This document shows positions 1 to 8,716 of a stretch of 50,540 nt of DNA, piece by piece. The translations under genes were made by a program, and so were the position numbers. Source of the DNA: an uncultured Selenomonadales bacterium (lineage in GTDB: Bacteria; Bacillota; Negativicutes; Selenomonadales; Selenomonadaceae); contig CAMZHX010000016.1 of NCBI GenBank assembly GCA_947307055.1, positions 1 to 50,540 of the forward strand. The letters run 5' to 3'. The notes under the pieces are model-generated. The model saw only the letters and a program-made list of their open reading frames with translations, was not told the DNA's origin and did not search any database. Position 1 is the stretch's first letter. Each line of letters begins with the position of its first letter.

Positions 1-2627
1 ACAGCGATTCTGATAGCGACAGCGATTCGGACTCCGACAGCGACTCTGACAGCGATTCGGACAGCGACAGCGATTCTGATAGCGACAGCGATTCTGATAG
101 CGACAGCGATTCTGATAGCGACAGCGATTCGGACTCCGACAGCGACTCTGACAGCGACAGCGATTCTGACAGCGATTCGGATTCCGACAGCGACTCGGAC
201 AGCGATTCTGACTCCGACAGCGATTCCGATAGCGACAGCGACTCGGACAGCGATTCCGATTCCGACAGCGACAGCGATTCTGATAGCGACAGCGACTCCG
301 ACACCGATAGCGACTCCGACTCCGACTCCGATAGTGGCGATGTTATACAACCTACCGACGAGATCATGAAAAAGTCTTCTACTGAGCTCGCGGAAGGAAC
401 AGACTCACAAGATACTTTAATTTCGGGCGAAGATAAGAACTATACCAATAGTACGGTTCCCGCATACGTCGAAATGAACGGATCTGGAACTAACAACGTT
501 AAGTTCGGTAATTCCGGCGGCAACGTAGCTTATATCACTGACGCTGCAACAGGCACTAAGAACGTAACCCTCGGTAGCGGCGGAGACTCGGTCGTCATTG
601 GTGATGCCAATGGTGGTACCGTCTCGGCTGGCATCAACGTTATGGGCGGCAAGAGCGATGACGTTATCGCTGTAAGAAGTACTGCCAAGAACGTATCCTT
701 CGACATGAAGTCCGGCGGCGCAGATAAGGTTTACCTCGCATTCAATGAAGCGCAAATAGACATCAATTTGAAAAACTACTCGGCCTTAACTGATGCAGGT
801 ATCGCAACCGGCGACAGCACCACAGCTGATATCGTAAACGGCATTGCCGGCGGTAATATTGCCTTCGGCAACGGCGTGATCACTCTCGGCGCAGGCGACG
901 GCGATACCAACTACGCAAAAGTTAACTTCGACGGCAACAACGACGCCAGCGGCAACACCTTCTTCAACCTCTATGCTGCAGACGGCGAAGAGCAAGCAGT
1001 CGGCTTCACGCACAAATCCGGCGGCACGCTCAACGTAGGCACAAGCAACACTACAGACTTCTTGCTTATCGGCAATACCGGCAACAAGAGTGATGGCTCG
1101 ACAATCGTCGGCGGCAAAGGCAATGATACCGTCTTGGCAGGCGGCGGCGACATCGTCAACGCGGGCGCAGGTTCTAACCAAGTCAGCCTCGATGCTACCG
1201 AAAACCGCGACGCAGCAACCGTTGGTATTACGGCAGGTCGCACAACAATTGAAAACTTCCATAACGGCTTCAACGAAGATACCGGCGACGTTATCGCTAT
1301 CGACTTCTCCAACGCCAGCACAAATGTAACCTTCGTTGACGGCAACCTCAACATCAAAGGCGACGGATTCCGCGGTCAGGCAAGCGTGAACGCAGCAGAT
1401 ACCGGCGACTACGGCAGCGGCACTTATGCAGAGGTTCGTTTCAGCGACGGCTCAAGAGACGTCAACGCGGCAATCGCAAACGGCGATGCGGTAATCGACG
1501 CTTCCAGCGGTGCAAACTACTTCAAGGGCAAGGGCGACGCTGTCAACTTTGAAGGCGTTGACGGAGAAGTTTACGTCAACCTCAGCGGCGACGATTGGAA
1601 CAGCTCCATTAACGGCGCGGTAGCAGGCTTCAACGGCATTACCGGTTTCCAAGGCGGCGACGGCAAGACGACCCTCTGGACTGGTGCGGCTAACGAAATC
1701 CTCTCGGCTGGCAACGGCGACACCTCGCTCTACGGCGCAGGCGGCAAGAACGTCCTCAACGGCTACGACAACAGCTCCGGCGATAAGGATTCGCGTACAA
1801 CCTTCTTCCTGCTCGGCAACGCTAACGGCGCACAAAACACCATCACCAACTTCATGTTCGCTGACGATGCCTCCGACCAAAGCGTTGCAGACGTTCTCGA
1901 AGTCGACGTTAATACTAACCTCGTCTCTGGCGTCCGCGCTAGCGGTAGCGGCGTAATCCTCGAAGTCAGCAACCGCGCAGGCACCGCTACTGAAAAAGCC
2001 TTCATCGACGGCGCACTTGGCAAGAACTTCTACGTCACCGAAAGCGTTGTAGCTCAAGTTAACACCAATGAAGTAACCTACGACGGTCAAGCCAACTTCT
2101 TCGTAGCAACGGCTGCTAATGCTGCCGTCACGGTCAACAACTCGCTCACCAACACCGCAGAGCTCTGGCTCGACGGCAAACCCGGCAACGGCATTGGCAA
2201 GAACTTCGTCGGCGACATCAAGACTGTTGACGCAACCGGCTTCACCGGCAACGCCGAATTGGCAGGTTCCGCAGATACTGACAACGTCCTCATCGGCGGC
2301 GCAGGCAAGAACAGTCTGTGGGGCGGCAACGGAGCAAACGGCAACGACTACATGCAAGGCGGCACAGGCTCCAACGTCTTCTTCTACACCAACGGCAACG
2401 GCAACGACACCATCGCTGGTGCAAACGCAGGCGACGTTGTCTATCTGTCGGAGGTCAACATCGACCAGATTGCCACCACGTCTGTCAGTGACGGTTCTGC
2501 AGTCATCAGCTTCAAGGACGGCGGCAGCCTCACAATCAACAACGCTGAGAATTGCGACATCATCATGGCTCAAGGCGACCAAGCTCAAACCTACAAAGTT
2601 GAGAATGGGCAATTCGTAGCGAAATAA
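1..2627 (+). CDS. Ser-Asp repeat / RTX-like surface or secreted protein, 5'-truncated by window edge
   Basis: The frame is open from base 3 to the TAA at 2625-2627 (about 874 residues visible), so the gene starts before the window. Bases 3-335 encode an almost unbroken run of Ser-Asp dipeptides with one Thr. After it comes a Gly/Asn/Asp-rich region (from about base 400) with loose GGxGxD-type repeats such as [14 protein letters not shown] and [13 protein letters not shown], typical of calcium-binding beta-rolls. The last 60 residues have the aliphatic, Asn/Asp-containing character of RTX C-termini exported by type I systems. The ATG at 366 lies after the repeat and has no good Shine-Dalgarno, so it is probably internal. 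SD tracts are best known as wall-spanning stalks in staphylococcal Clf/Sdr proteins. Here no LPXTG anchor follows; the tract precedes the RTX region. Function (adhesin, S-layer-like or biofilm protein) is not assignable. Confidence 0.85.
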   Translation, partial: SDSDSDSDSDSDSDSDSDSDSDSDSDSDSDSDSDSDSDSDSDSDSDSDSDSDSDSDSDSDSDSDSDSDSDSDSDSDSDSDSDSDSDSDSDSDSDSDSDSDTDSDSDSDSDSGDVIQPTDEIMKKSSTELAEGTDSQDTLISGEDKNYTNSTVPAYVEMNGSGTNNVKFGNSGGNVAYITDAATGTKNVTLGSGGDSVVIGDANGGTVSAGINVMGGKSDDVIAVRSTAKNVSFDMKSGGADKVYLAFNEAQIDINLKNYSALTDAGIATGDSTTADIVNGIAGGNIAFGNGVITLGAGDGDTNYAKVNFDGNNDASGNTFFNLYAADGEEQAVGFTHKSGGTLNVGTSNTTDFLLIGNTGNKSDGSTIVGGKGNDTVLAGGGDIVNAGAGSNQVSLDATENRDAATVGITAGRTTIENFHNGFNEDTGDVIAIDFSNASTNVTFVDGNLNIKGDGFRGQASVNAADTGDYGSGTYAEVRFSDGSRDVNAAIANGDAVIDASSGANYFKGKGDAVNFEGVDGEVYVNLSGDDWNSSINGAVAGFNGITGFQGGDGKTTLWTGAANEILSAGNGDTSLYGAGGKNVLNGYDNSSGDKDSRTTFFLLGNANGAQNTITNFMFADDASDQSVADVLEVDVNTNLVSGVRASGSGVILEVSNRAGTATEKAFIDGALGKNFYVTESVVAQVNTNEVTYDGQANFFVATAANAAVTVNNSLTNTAELWLDGKPGNGIGKNFVGDIKTVDATGFTGNAELAGSADTDNVLIGGAGKNSLWGGNGANGNDYMQGGTGSNVFFYTNGNGNDTIAGANAGDVVYLSEVNIDQIATTSVSDGSAVISFKDGGSLTINNAENCDIIMAQGDQAQTYKVENGQFVAK

Positions 2628-2674
2628 GCTTGACAATATAAAATGACATAAACTCTTAAATCTGTAAGTTTTCG

Positions 2675-2708
2675 GTCTGCTCTTCAAATCGAGGAGCAGA
2701 CTTTTTTT
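2675..2708 (+). terminator. Rho-independent terminator of the SD/RTX gene
   Basis: The stem GTCTGCTC (2675-2682) pairs perfectly with GAGCAGAC (2694-2701) and is followed by seven T. It lies 48 bases after the stop codon. Confidence 0.9.
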
Positions 2709-2740
2709 AATGCGTAATTCGTAATTCGTAATGTGCAATA
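2709..2740. repeat. Short tandem repeat element, family A (AATGCGT-like heptamers)
   Basis: Degenerate heptamers (AATGCGT, AATTCGT, AATTCGT, AATGTGC) directly follow the terminator. The same family recurs inside genes at 18548-18580, 44387-44420 and 48955-48986. Confidence 0.75.
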
Positions 2741-2745
2741 AAAAA

Positions 2746-2780
2746 GGACTAGTCCCTAATTCCTAGTTCCTAATCCCTAG
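2746..2780. repeat. Short tandem repeat element, family D (CCTAGTTC/CCTAATTC-like)
   Basis: Octamer-like units (ctagtccc, taattcct, agttccta, atccctag) run into the 3' end of ruvB. They encode its last residues (ARD) and its TAG stop on the minus strand. A shorter relative sits at the end of the DUF3006 gene (42124-42147). Confidence 0.7.
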
Positions 2781-3762
2781 CAAAGCCCATATGCTCGTAT
2801 CCCGCTTGCGTCACGACCCGTCCTCGCGGCGTCCGCATTATGAATCCCAACTGCAACAAGTACGGTTCGTAAATGTCCTCGATTGTCTCGCGCGTCTCGC
2901 TTATCGACGCGGCGATTGTCTCCAAACCTACGGGGCCGCCACGAAATTTTTTTATCATCGCCTCTAACATGCGCCGGTCTGTATGGTCAAGCCCTACTTT
3001 GTCGACTTCTAACGCTATTAACGCTTTGTCGGCAATTTCGTTCGTTATCGTCTGCGAGCCTTCAACTTGCGCGAAGTCCCGAACGCGTTTTAGTAATCTG
3101 TTCGCTATTCGCGGCGTTCCTCGCGACCTTCTTGCAATTTCCTCTGCGCCGCCCGCCTCTATCGGGATTTTTAAAATCTGCGCGGCTCGCGTGATTATTT
3201 CGACAAGTGCTTCCGTTGAATAGTATTCTAAACGCGAAATTACTCCAAATCGGTCTCTGAGCGGCGGCGATAACGCTCCGGCCTTCGTCGTCGCCCCGAT
3301 TAGCGTAAATGGCGCAATATCTAAGCGAATGCTCCGCGCTTTCGGCCCTTTTCCGATGATTATGTCCAGCGCGAAGTCTTCCATCGCCGAATATAGGATT
3401 TCTTCGATTTGCCGGTTCAATCGGTGTATCTCGTCGATAAATAATACGTCGCGGTCGCGCAAATTCGTTAAAATCGATGCTAAATCGCCCGCTCGCTCGA
3501 TTGCCGGCCCTGATGTTTGCCGAAAATTTACGCCCAGCTCGTTTGCAATTATCGCCGCCAAAGTCGTTTTGCCTAGTCCCGGCGGCCCATACAGTAAAAC
3601 ATGGTCGAGAGCCTCGCGTCGACTCACCGCTGCCTTCACGAACACCGATAAATTCTCTTTTGCCTTGTCTTGACCAATATATTCATACAATCTGCGCGGC
3701 CGCAAAGAATATTGCCAATCGTCGCCGCCCTGCTCCATCGTCGAAATTATTCGCTCGTCCAA
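2770..3762 (-). CDS. ruvB: Holliday junction branch-migration ATPase RuvB
   Basis: 330 residues, the normal family length. RuvB is the hexameric AAA+ motor that, with RuvA, drives branch migration of Holliday junctions before RuvC cleavage. Walker [10 protein letters not shown] is at about 59-67, the Walker B stretch is [11 protein letters not shown], sensor residues lie in IGATTKAG, and the C-terminal winged helix contains [10 protein letters not shown] and PRGRVVT. The TTG start is preferred because it gives MDERI, the usual RuvB N-terminus; an ATG follows eight codons later. The start overlaps the fmt stop by 16 bases, suggesting translational coupling. RuvA and RuvC are not in the window. 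The last three residues come from a repeat element. Confidence 0.97.
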   Translation of the reverse strand: MDERIISTMEQGGDDWQYSLRPRRLYEYIGQDKAKENLSVFVKAAVSRREALDHVLLYGPPGLGKTTLAAIIANELGVNFRQTSGPAIERAGDLASILTNLRDRDVLFIDEIHRLNRQIEEILYSAMEDFALDIIIGKGPKARSIRLDIAPFTLIGATTKAGALSPPLRDRFGVISRLEYYSTEALVEIITRAAQILKIPIEAGGAEEIARRSRGTPRIANRLLKRVRDFAQVEGSQTITNEIADKALIALEVDKVGLDHTDRRMLEAMIKKFRGGPVGLETIAASISETRETIEDIYEPYLLQLGFIMRTPRGRVVTQAGYEHMGFARD

Positions 3763-4661
3763 AAGCCGTCACCAACTTTGTTGCCGCGTAGGAAATCAGC
3801 GGCGGGAAGTTTTTTACCGTTCGGAGCTTGTATCTCCAAAATCTCAAGGACGCCGTCGCCCGTCCCGACTAAAAATCTGCCGCCGATAATTTTTATCTCG
3901 CCAGGTTCAAGCGAAGTTTCTTCTGCCACTCGCGAACGCCAAATTTTAAATCGTCCCGACCTCGCGCCGCCGTAAAGCCCGCGAATCAAATTGTGAATCT
4001 CCCGCGCAGATTTTTTCCAATCGATTAGCCCCGTATCCTTTTTGAGTAGCGGCGCGTAACAACTTTGCGAATCGTCCTGCTTTATCGGTTGGAGTTCGCC
4101 CGCCTGCAATTTGTACAGCGTCTTCAGCAGTAAATCCGCCCCAACTGTCATCAATCGCTCGCGCAATTCGGGCAAAATCATTTCCGCGCCGATTTTGACT
4201 TCGCTCTTTAGCAAGATGTCGCCCGTATCAAGTCCGGCGTTCATTTGCATTGTCGTTATGCCTGTGACGCTCTCGCCGTTGATTATCGCCCATTCTATCG
4301 GAGCCGCGCCGCGATATTTCGGAAGTAGCGACCCGTGCACGTTTATACACCCAAATTTCGGTATGTCTAAGAGTTTTTGCGATAAAATTTGCCCAAATGC
4401 TACCACTACTATTAAATCCGGCTCCATTTCCGCTATTTTCTCCACGATTTCCGCTTTTTTCACTCTCTCAGGCTGCATTATCGGCAAATTGTGCTCTTGC
4501 GCGAAGATTTTCACCGCTGACGGCAATAATTTATGCCCGCGCCCCTTCGGGCGGTCGGGTTGCGTCACTACGCAGATTATTTCCGTAAATTTCATTAACG
4601 CCGCTAAACTCGGCACCGCAAATTCCGGCGTCCCCATAAATATTACCCGTAATCTCTCCAT
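3747..4661 (-). CDS. fmt: Methionyl-tRNA formyltransferase
   Basis: 304 residues. It transfers a formyl group from 10-formyl-THF to Met-tRNAi for translation initiation. The N-terminal formyltransferase domain starts [15 protein letters not shown], with [11 protein letters not shown] and the catalytic-region signature [20 protein letters not shown] (active Asn and His); the C-terminal OB-like domain contains LIRGLYGG and the terminal GDGFW. The ATG at 4661 follows AGGAGG with ideal spacing. The frame is open further upstream, but that part overlaps the preceding small gene and lacks family similarity. It lies between the small Cys protein (10-base gap) and ruvB (16-base overlap). Confidence 0.97.
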   Translation of the reverse strand: MERLRVIFMGTPEFAVPSLAALMKFTEIICVVTQPDRPKGRGHKLLPSAVKIFAQEHNLPIMQPERVKKAEIVEKIAEMEPDLIVVVAFGQILSQKLLDIPKFGCINVHGSLLPKYRGAAPIEWAIINGESVTGITTMQMNAGLDTGDILLKSEVKIGAEMILPELRERLMTVGADLLLKTLYKLQAGELQPIKQDDSQSCYAPLLKKDTGLIDWKKSAREIHNLIRGLYGGARSGRFKIWRSRVAEETSLEPGEIKIIGGRFLVGTGDGVLEILEIQAPNGKKLPAADFLRGNKVGDGFWTSE

Positions 4662-4671
4662 AAATCCTCCT

Positions 4672-4893
4672 TTAGGGCTTGCAACGCTTGCACGGCACAT
4701 ATCCCGCACTTATCGCCGCCTCCCGACTGCTAAAATTTACTCGATTCTTCGGATTCATCTTTTTTAGCGTCGAACAGTCCGCATAATGAAATTTTCTGCT
4801 ATTCAAGTTGCCCACGTAGCCAATATTCGCTAAAACCGTCGCAAATGACGCCATTATAACGCCCAAAATCATAAAAACTATAAATTTTCTCAT
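4672..4893 (-). CDS. Small secreted protein with Ada-like CxxC metal-binding motif
   Basis: 73 residues from the ATG at 4893, which has GAGG nine bases upstream; a TTG five codons earlier overlaps the preceding stop and is less likely. An N-terminal signal sequence (RKFIVFMILGVIMASFATVLA) precedes a compact domain with YVGNLNSRKFHYADC, NRVNFSSREAAISAGY and a final CKRC. This pattern resembles the Ada-type zinc-binding domain found in many short exported proteins, where its role is unknown. Three Cys plus a His could bind one metal ion. The gene lies in line with the MEMO1-AMMECR1 gene and fmt. Confidence 0.8.
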   Translation of the reverse strand: MRKFIVFMILGVIMASFATVLANIGYVGNLNSRKFHYADCSTLKKMNPKNRVNFSSREAAISAGYVPCKRCKP

Positions 4894-4904
4894 AAAAAAT
4901 GTCC

Positions 4905-6299
4905 TCAATGGTGCCGAATCACTTCAAATCGCCATAATGTTACCTTTTCATCTGCGCGGATACCGGCTTTGCGCTTCGCAATCGCTATTTGCTCCTCGAC
5001 CGTGTCTACTCCTTCCAAATCCGGCAAAAGTAAGCCGCGTCGACCGCCATTTTCCACAATCACGCCGTATTTTTTAACGTTCAAGTCTTTTATGCTGAAA
5101 ATTCGCTCCGGTTCGCCTAAAACATCTACGCTGTACTCCAAATCGTCCAATTCATCAGCCTCAACAGGGCTAAAACGCGGATCTCTCGAACATGCGCTGA
5201 TTGCATTCTGCAAAATCTCTTCCGCAAGTGTTTTTTGCGTTGCCATAATCGTTCCAATGCAACCGCGAAGATTCCCGTCCTTATGCAAGCTCACAAAGGC
5301 TCCAGCACGGCGATTTATCAACTCTTCAGGCAAATTTTTAGGCAATTCGGCGGGTTTATGCGTCTTTACGAACGTTTCCAGGCTGTAACGCGCCAATTTT
5401 ACGTAATCATCTTCCTTAAACTTGCGTTTTTCGGCCTCGTAATGCTTAAAATCGGATAATTGCTCGCCGAAATTGCGATTTTTATCAGCGTCACCGATTT
5501 TGAAATAAACTATGCCGTAACCGACGCCAAATGTGCCCTCATAAGACAATTTTTCTGCGCGAACGGCTTTTTTATCGAGCGCACCCGCCATAATCCAGAA
5601 AGAACGCAATCCACATTCCGCAGCGCGATTGCACATCGCATTATCCATCGTCAATAGCTTAAAAAAGTCCGCGCCGCCGAGATTTTCCATGACTTCGGAG
5701 TCAAATTGCGGCCCTTCATCGACGAAACCATAAGGACCATCGGCTTTCAGCTTGTGCGAAAGGTCGCCGCTAGCTATAAAAAATACATTTTTGCCCAAAT
5801 CGTCTGCAGTTTTCGCGATAGCCTGCCCAAATTTGTAATGAATAGCGTTTGAAACGCCAGAAAGCCCGATTCTGACGAATTTAACGCGGTCGAAGTCGAG
5901 ACCTGCCTTTTTTAGGAAGTAAAGCGGAATCATAGTGCCGTGATCGAGGTTCGGATTGCGTTCACCGAGCGTTCCGGCGGCAATATTGGCGATATTCGCG
6001 TTTTCGGTTAGTTTTTTAGTAAAATCTGCGTCGTAATTGATAGAAAATGCGACTTGAGGAGCGCGGAACTGCGCCATATTGCCTTGAGCGGCGTTTCCGG
6101 GCGAAATGTGGAAATAATCGGCGTACATAATGGAATGCGGGCTAGTAATGATGATAGTTTGCGGGTTTAGGTCGACGATACGCCGCGAAATTTCGTTATA
6201 AGCTGACGTTGTCGCCGAAATTTTAATTTCCTCGCCGCGCCCGACTTCAGGCAGGATAATTGGCGGGTGCGGAACGGCTACTGCGCCTAAAATACTCAT
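4905..6299 (-). CDS. AmmeMemoRadiSam system protein: MEMO1/LigB-like domain fused to AMMECR1
   Basis: 464 residues from the ATG at 6299, preceded by GGAGGG; the frame extends nine codons further without a site. The N-terminal half (about 1-270) resembles class III extradiol dioxygenase subunit B/MEMO1 (VAVPHPPIILPEVG, SPHSIMY, ASGDLSHKL, GYGIVYF). The C-terminal half (about 290-464) is an AMMECR1 domain (INRRAGAFVSLHKDGNLRGCIGT, SACSRDPRFSPV, LEGVDTVEEQIAIAKRKAGI). The two families co-occur with a radical SAM protein (AmrS) in the AmmeMemoRadiSam system, whose substrate is unsettled. No radical SAM partner lies nearby. The fusion supports direct cooperation of the two domains. Confidence 0.9.
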   Translation of the reverse strand: MSILGAVAVPHPPIILPEVGRGEEIKISATTSAYNEISRRIVDLNPQTIIITSPHSIMYADYFHISPGNAAQGNMAQFRAPQVAFSINYDADFTKKLTENANIANIAAGTLGERNPNLDHGTMIPLYFLKKAGLDFDRVKFVRIGLSGVSNAIHYKFGQAIAKTADDLGKNVFFIASGDLSHKLKADGPYGFVDEGPQFDSEVMENLGGADFFKLLTMDNAMCNRAAECGLRSFWIMAGALDKKAVRAEKLSYEGTFGVGYGIVYFKIGDADKNRNFGEQLSDFKHYEAEKRKFKEDDYVKLARYSLETFVKTHKPAELPKNLPEELINRRAGAFVSLHKDGNLRGCIGTIMATQKTLAEEILQNAISACSRDPRFSPVEADELDDLEYSVDVLGEPERIFSIKDLNVKKYGVIVENGGRRGLLLPDLEGVDTVEEQIAIAKRKAGIRADEKVTLWRFEVIRHH

Positions 6300-6341
6300 A
6301 AAAATCCCTCCAAAATTTTTCGTCATTATATCATATCGCGC

Positions 6342-6369
6342 AAAAAAAATCCCCTGCGCAGTCGCAGGG
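6342..6369 (-). terminator. Terminator of the glmS-pssA operon
   Basis: Read on the minus strand, CCCTGCG (6369-6363) pairs with CGCAGGG (6358-6352) around a four-base loop and is followed by a run of eight T. It is 20 bases past the pssA stop. Confidence 0.92.
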
Positions 6370-6388
6370 AATTTATCAGTGGCTTTAA

Positions 6389-7087
6389 CTATTTATTGCT
6401 CATCAGCGCGAAGAGTGAATTAACTATCCCGAACACGGCGTAAGTTGAGAAAATGGCGGTCAACGTGCCTTGAACGGGGAAATCTTTAGTCAGGAAGATT
6501 ATCCCTGCGAACATAGCGATCGCTAAAATTTTAGCCGCGAGGAAAATTTTTTCGCCGTCGCCTTTGAAATCGGGGTAATGCACGTGGCTAACCATTAAAT
6601 ACGCTACGATTATCGTTGTTATCGGATAGACCAGTCCGAAATCTTCCGGTTTTATGCCCATTGCCAAAAATAAAAGCGTCGTGGTGGCGATAATGCAACC
6701 GCCCGCCGGAATTGCTAAGCCCATGAAGAATCCGTGCACGACATTTGTATTGACGTTGAATCTTGCGAGCCGCCACATACCACAGAGCGCGAAAATTATT
6801 GCCGCGGCCTTACCGAGCATTCCGAAATTGTGCAAACAGAATGCGTAGGCTAAAAAAGCGGGCGCAACGCCGAATGAGCCTAGATCGCAGAGCGAATCCA
6901 TTTCCTTGCCGAGTTCCGACGCCGCATTGAGGGCGCGAGCAACTCTACCGTCCATTCCGTCGGCAATCAGAGCCAGCAAGATGAATATTGAGGCATAAAA
7001 AAATTTTTCTTCGTAAGTCGCGAGGATTGAGAGCATTCCGAAGAATAAATTTGCCGCCGTGCAGGTGTTAGGAAGTATCCATTTCAT
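6389..7087 (-). CDS. pssA: CDP-diacylglycerol-serine O-phosphatidyltransferase
   Basis: 232 residues, an integral membrane enzyme that makes phosphatidylserine from CDP-diacylglycerol and L-serine. The CDP-alcohol phosphotransferase signature is intact: DGMDGRVAR, then GKEMDSLCD about nine residues later, supplying the four metal-binding Asp. About seven or eight hydrophobic segments follow. The ATG at 7087 has GAGGTG seven bases upstream; a GTG three codons earlier would overlap that site. It lies ten bases after psd, so the two steps to phosphatidylethanolamine are encoded together. Confidence 0.95.
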   Translation of the reverse strand: MKWILPNTCTAANLFFGMLSILATYEEKFFYASIFILLALIADGMDGRVARALNAASELGKEMDSLCDLGSFGVAPAFLAYAFCLHNFGMLGKAAAIIFALCGMWRLARFNVNTNVVHGFFMGLAIPAGGCIIATTTLLFLAMGIKPEDFGLVYPITTIIVAYLMVSHVHYPDFKGDGEKIFLAAKILAIAMFAGIIFLTKDFPVQGTLTAIFSTYAVFGIVNSLFALMSNK

Positions 7088-7097
7088 TAGTCGCACC

Positions 7098-7733
7098 TCA
7101 TTTAATCTTTCCGATTATACTTTCGCCGCCGCGCACTTTATCGCCCTTTTTAACTAAAATCTCGACATTTTCGGGCATAACTAGTTCAGTACACGAGCCG
7201 AAGCGAATTAAGCCGTAAAGTTCGCCTTTTTCTAGTTTATCGTCGAGAGTGACCCAACTAACGATACGCCGCGCCAAAATTCCGGCTACTTGAGTGACAG
7301 TCACGCGAATTTTTTCGTTTTCGATGCCGATAAGGTGTCTTTCGTTCTCGAAACCGACGGAATCTTTATAAGCGGGGCGAAATCTGCCGCAAATATACTT
7401 TTGTATTTTAATTTCGCCGGCAATGGGGCTGCGATTGACGTGAACATCGAAGACGGATAAAAAAATTATGACTTTTCGGCAATGAGCCTTAATAAAATCG
7501 TCATTATCGACCTCGACGACATCTTGAACGGTGCCATCGGCGGGCGAAACGATTAAATTTTCATCAGCGGGGATTATTCGATTAGGATTGCGGAAAAAGT
7601 AGATACAGTAGCAAGAAATGACCGCCGGGATAATTGCGGCGTAGGGATGAATTAAAAATCCGAAAAAAAGCGCGATAAGGAGCGCGACGCCCGCGAAATA
7701 AAAACCTTCTCTGATAATGCTCAAAATTTTCAC
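7098..7733 (-). CDS. psd: Phosphatidylserine decarboxylase (short, Asd-type)
   Basis: 211 residues, the size of the short class. It converts phosphatidylserine to phosphatidylethanolamine after self-cleavage that makes a pyruvoyl group. The cleavage site is the Gly179-Ser180 pair in RFGSCTEL; the residue after it is Cys where many homologues have Arg or Thr, but the required G-S is kept. Two N-terminal membrane segments (about 12-46) are followed by SPADGTV and FDVHVNRSPIAG. The start is GTG; the upstream GGAG is very close to it, so translation may be weak or coupled. The upstream gap holds a palindromic repeat (7743-7805). Confidence 0.93.
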   Translation of the reverse strand: MKILSIIREGFYFAGVALLIALFFGFLIHPYAAIIPAVISCYCIYFFRNPNRIIPADENLIVSPADGTVQDVVEVDNDDFIKAHCRKVIIFLSVFDVHVNRSPIAGEIKIQKYICGRFRPAYKDSVGFENERHLIGIENEKIRVTVTQVAGILARRIVSWVTLDDKLEKGELYGLIRFGSCTELVMPENVEILVKKGDKVRGGESIIGKIK

Positions 7734-7742
7734 GCTCCATTT

Positions 7743-7805
7743 TAGGTTGTTAGGTTGTTAGGTTATTAGACTATCCACCTATCCACCTAATAACCTAACC
7801 ACCTA
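7743..7805. repeat. Palindromic short-repeat element, family C (TTAGGTTG units)
   Basis: Tandem TTAGGTTG units on the left and CCACCTAT/CCTAA units on the right. The arms TTAGGTTATTAG (7758-7769) and CTAATAACCTAA (7787-7798) are perfect inverted repeats around a 17-base centre. The element fills the psd-tagA gap and supplies the last codons and the TAG stop of tagA. Confidence 0.8.
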
Positions 7806-8526
7806 TTTTTTGTTTATGAACTTTCAAAACGAATTTCGGCAGGGCGACTAATCTTCCTGCGCGAGATGGTTGCAAAAGTGCTCTGAAAAGCCATTCTAAG
7901 CGAGCTTTTTGCATCCAAAGTGGTGCGCGCCTGACAATTCCTGCCATAACGTCGAAAGTTCCGCCGACGCCGATAGAAACTGGGATATTTAGTTGATTTT
8001 TGAATTTAGCGAGCCATTTTTCCTGTTTAGGGACGCCTAAAGCGGCTAGTAGGATATTTGCGCCGGAATTTTTAATTTGGGAGAGAATTTCGGGTTCATC
8101 TGCGGTTTTGAAGTAGCCGTTGCGCGTCCCGACAATTTTTATGCCTGGATAAAGGGATTCGGCTTTTAGTTTTGCTTTATCGGCGATACCGGGCGCGGCT
8201 CCGAACAAGAAAAATTTTATATCCCGCGCAGGCGCAATTTTCATGAGTTCTTGAACCAAATCGAAGCCCGCGACGCGTTCTGGCATAGCTTTGCCCAAAT
8301 GCCGCGCCGCCCAAACTGTTCCTGCGCCGTCTGGGACGACTAAACTGGCATCATTCAGAATATTTTTCAATTCTTCGTCGTGAGAGGCTCTTAAAAGCAT
8401 TTCTGCGTTAGCGGTTGCCACGATAGAGGGATTTTTTTCGTTTATTAAGCTTATAACGCGTTCGACGGCCTGATTCATGGTCACGGCGTCGACTTTTACG
8501 CCTAAAATATCTATTCGTTCAGTCAT
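7795..8526 (-). CDS. WecG/TagA/CpsF-family N-acetylmannosaminyltransferase
   Basis: 243 residues. Members transfer ManNAc (or ManNAcA) to undecaprenyl-PP-GlcNAc at the inner face of the membrane, an early step in teichoic-acid linkage units or enterobacterial common antigen. Family marks are NAEMLLRA, VPDGAGTVWAAR, FLFGAAPGIADKA, LLAALGVPKQEKW and SIGVGGTFDVMAGIVRRAPLWMQ, with LEWLFRALLQPSRAGR at the C-terminus. It lies downstream of glmS, which feeds UDP-GlcNAc. In a diderm the likely product is a secondary polymer or an exopolysaccharide; which one cannot be told. The start overlaps the upstream 65-aa ORF by eight bases. Confidence 0.93.
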   Translation of the reverse strand: MTERIDILGVKVDAVTMNQAVERVISLINEKNPSIVATANAEMLLRASHDEELKNILNDASLVVPDGAGTVWAARHLGKAMPERVAGFDLVQELMKIAPARDIKFFLFGAAPGIADKAKLKAESLYPGIKIVGTRNGYFKTADEPEILSQIKNSGANILLAALGVPKQEKWLAKFKNQLNIPVSIGVGGTFDVMAGIVRRAPLWMQKARLEWLFRALLQPSRAGRLVALPKFVLKVHKQKIGG

Positions 8527-8716
8527 TGAAAAGCTCCCGAAGTATTTCGTCCTCCAAATCGCTGATATTATACAGCGTATCGAGGACGAGAAAAGTTTCC
8601 TTTAAATTTTTCCTGCTTGAAAAATTTCCGCGCCGAAATCGCTGACAAATGTAGTAATCGTAATCGTTAATGGAGTCGCGGAAAGTCGAAAACCATTCGT
8701 CAAAGTTTCTGTTCAT
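8519..8716 (-). CDS. Small hypothetical protein, 65 aa
   Basis: Acidic, aromatic-rich 65-residue product (FDEWFSTFRDSINDYDYY, then a basic stretch FRRGNFSSRKN, then LEDEILRELFND). No signal or membrane segment is visible. It overlaps the upstream methyltransferase by 17 bases and the downstream glycosyltransferase by 8, the pattern of a genuine operon member. The Shine-Dalgarno is weak. It might be a partner of the DpnA-like methyltransferase, but it is too short for a restriction endonuclease and I do not recognise the family. Confidence 0.6.
   Translation of the reverse strand: MNRNFDEWFSTFRDSINDYDYYICQRFRRGNFSSRKNLKETFLVLDTLYNISDLEDEILRELFND

Noticed and set aside
1..335. The dense short repeat at the window start looks like a repeat array or CRISPR
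   Set aside because: It is codon-periodic SD coding sequence with no spacers, in frame with the RTX region.
1452..2738. A 428-codon open frame on the minus strand opposite the RTX gene
   Set aside because: It is a shadow of GC-biased repeat codons, with Cys/Val/Ala-rich composition, no ribosome site and a start inside a repeat element.
8519..8716. Restriction endonuclease partner of the DpnA-like enzyme
   Set aside because: 65 residues is far below any DpnII-type nuclease and no catalytic motif is visible.
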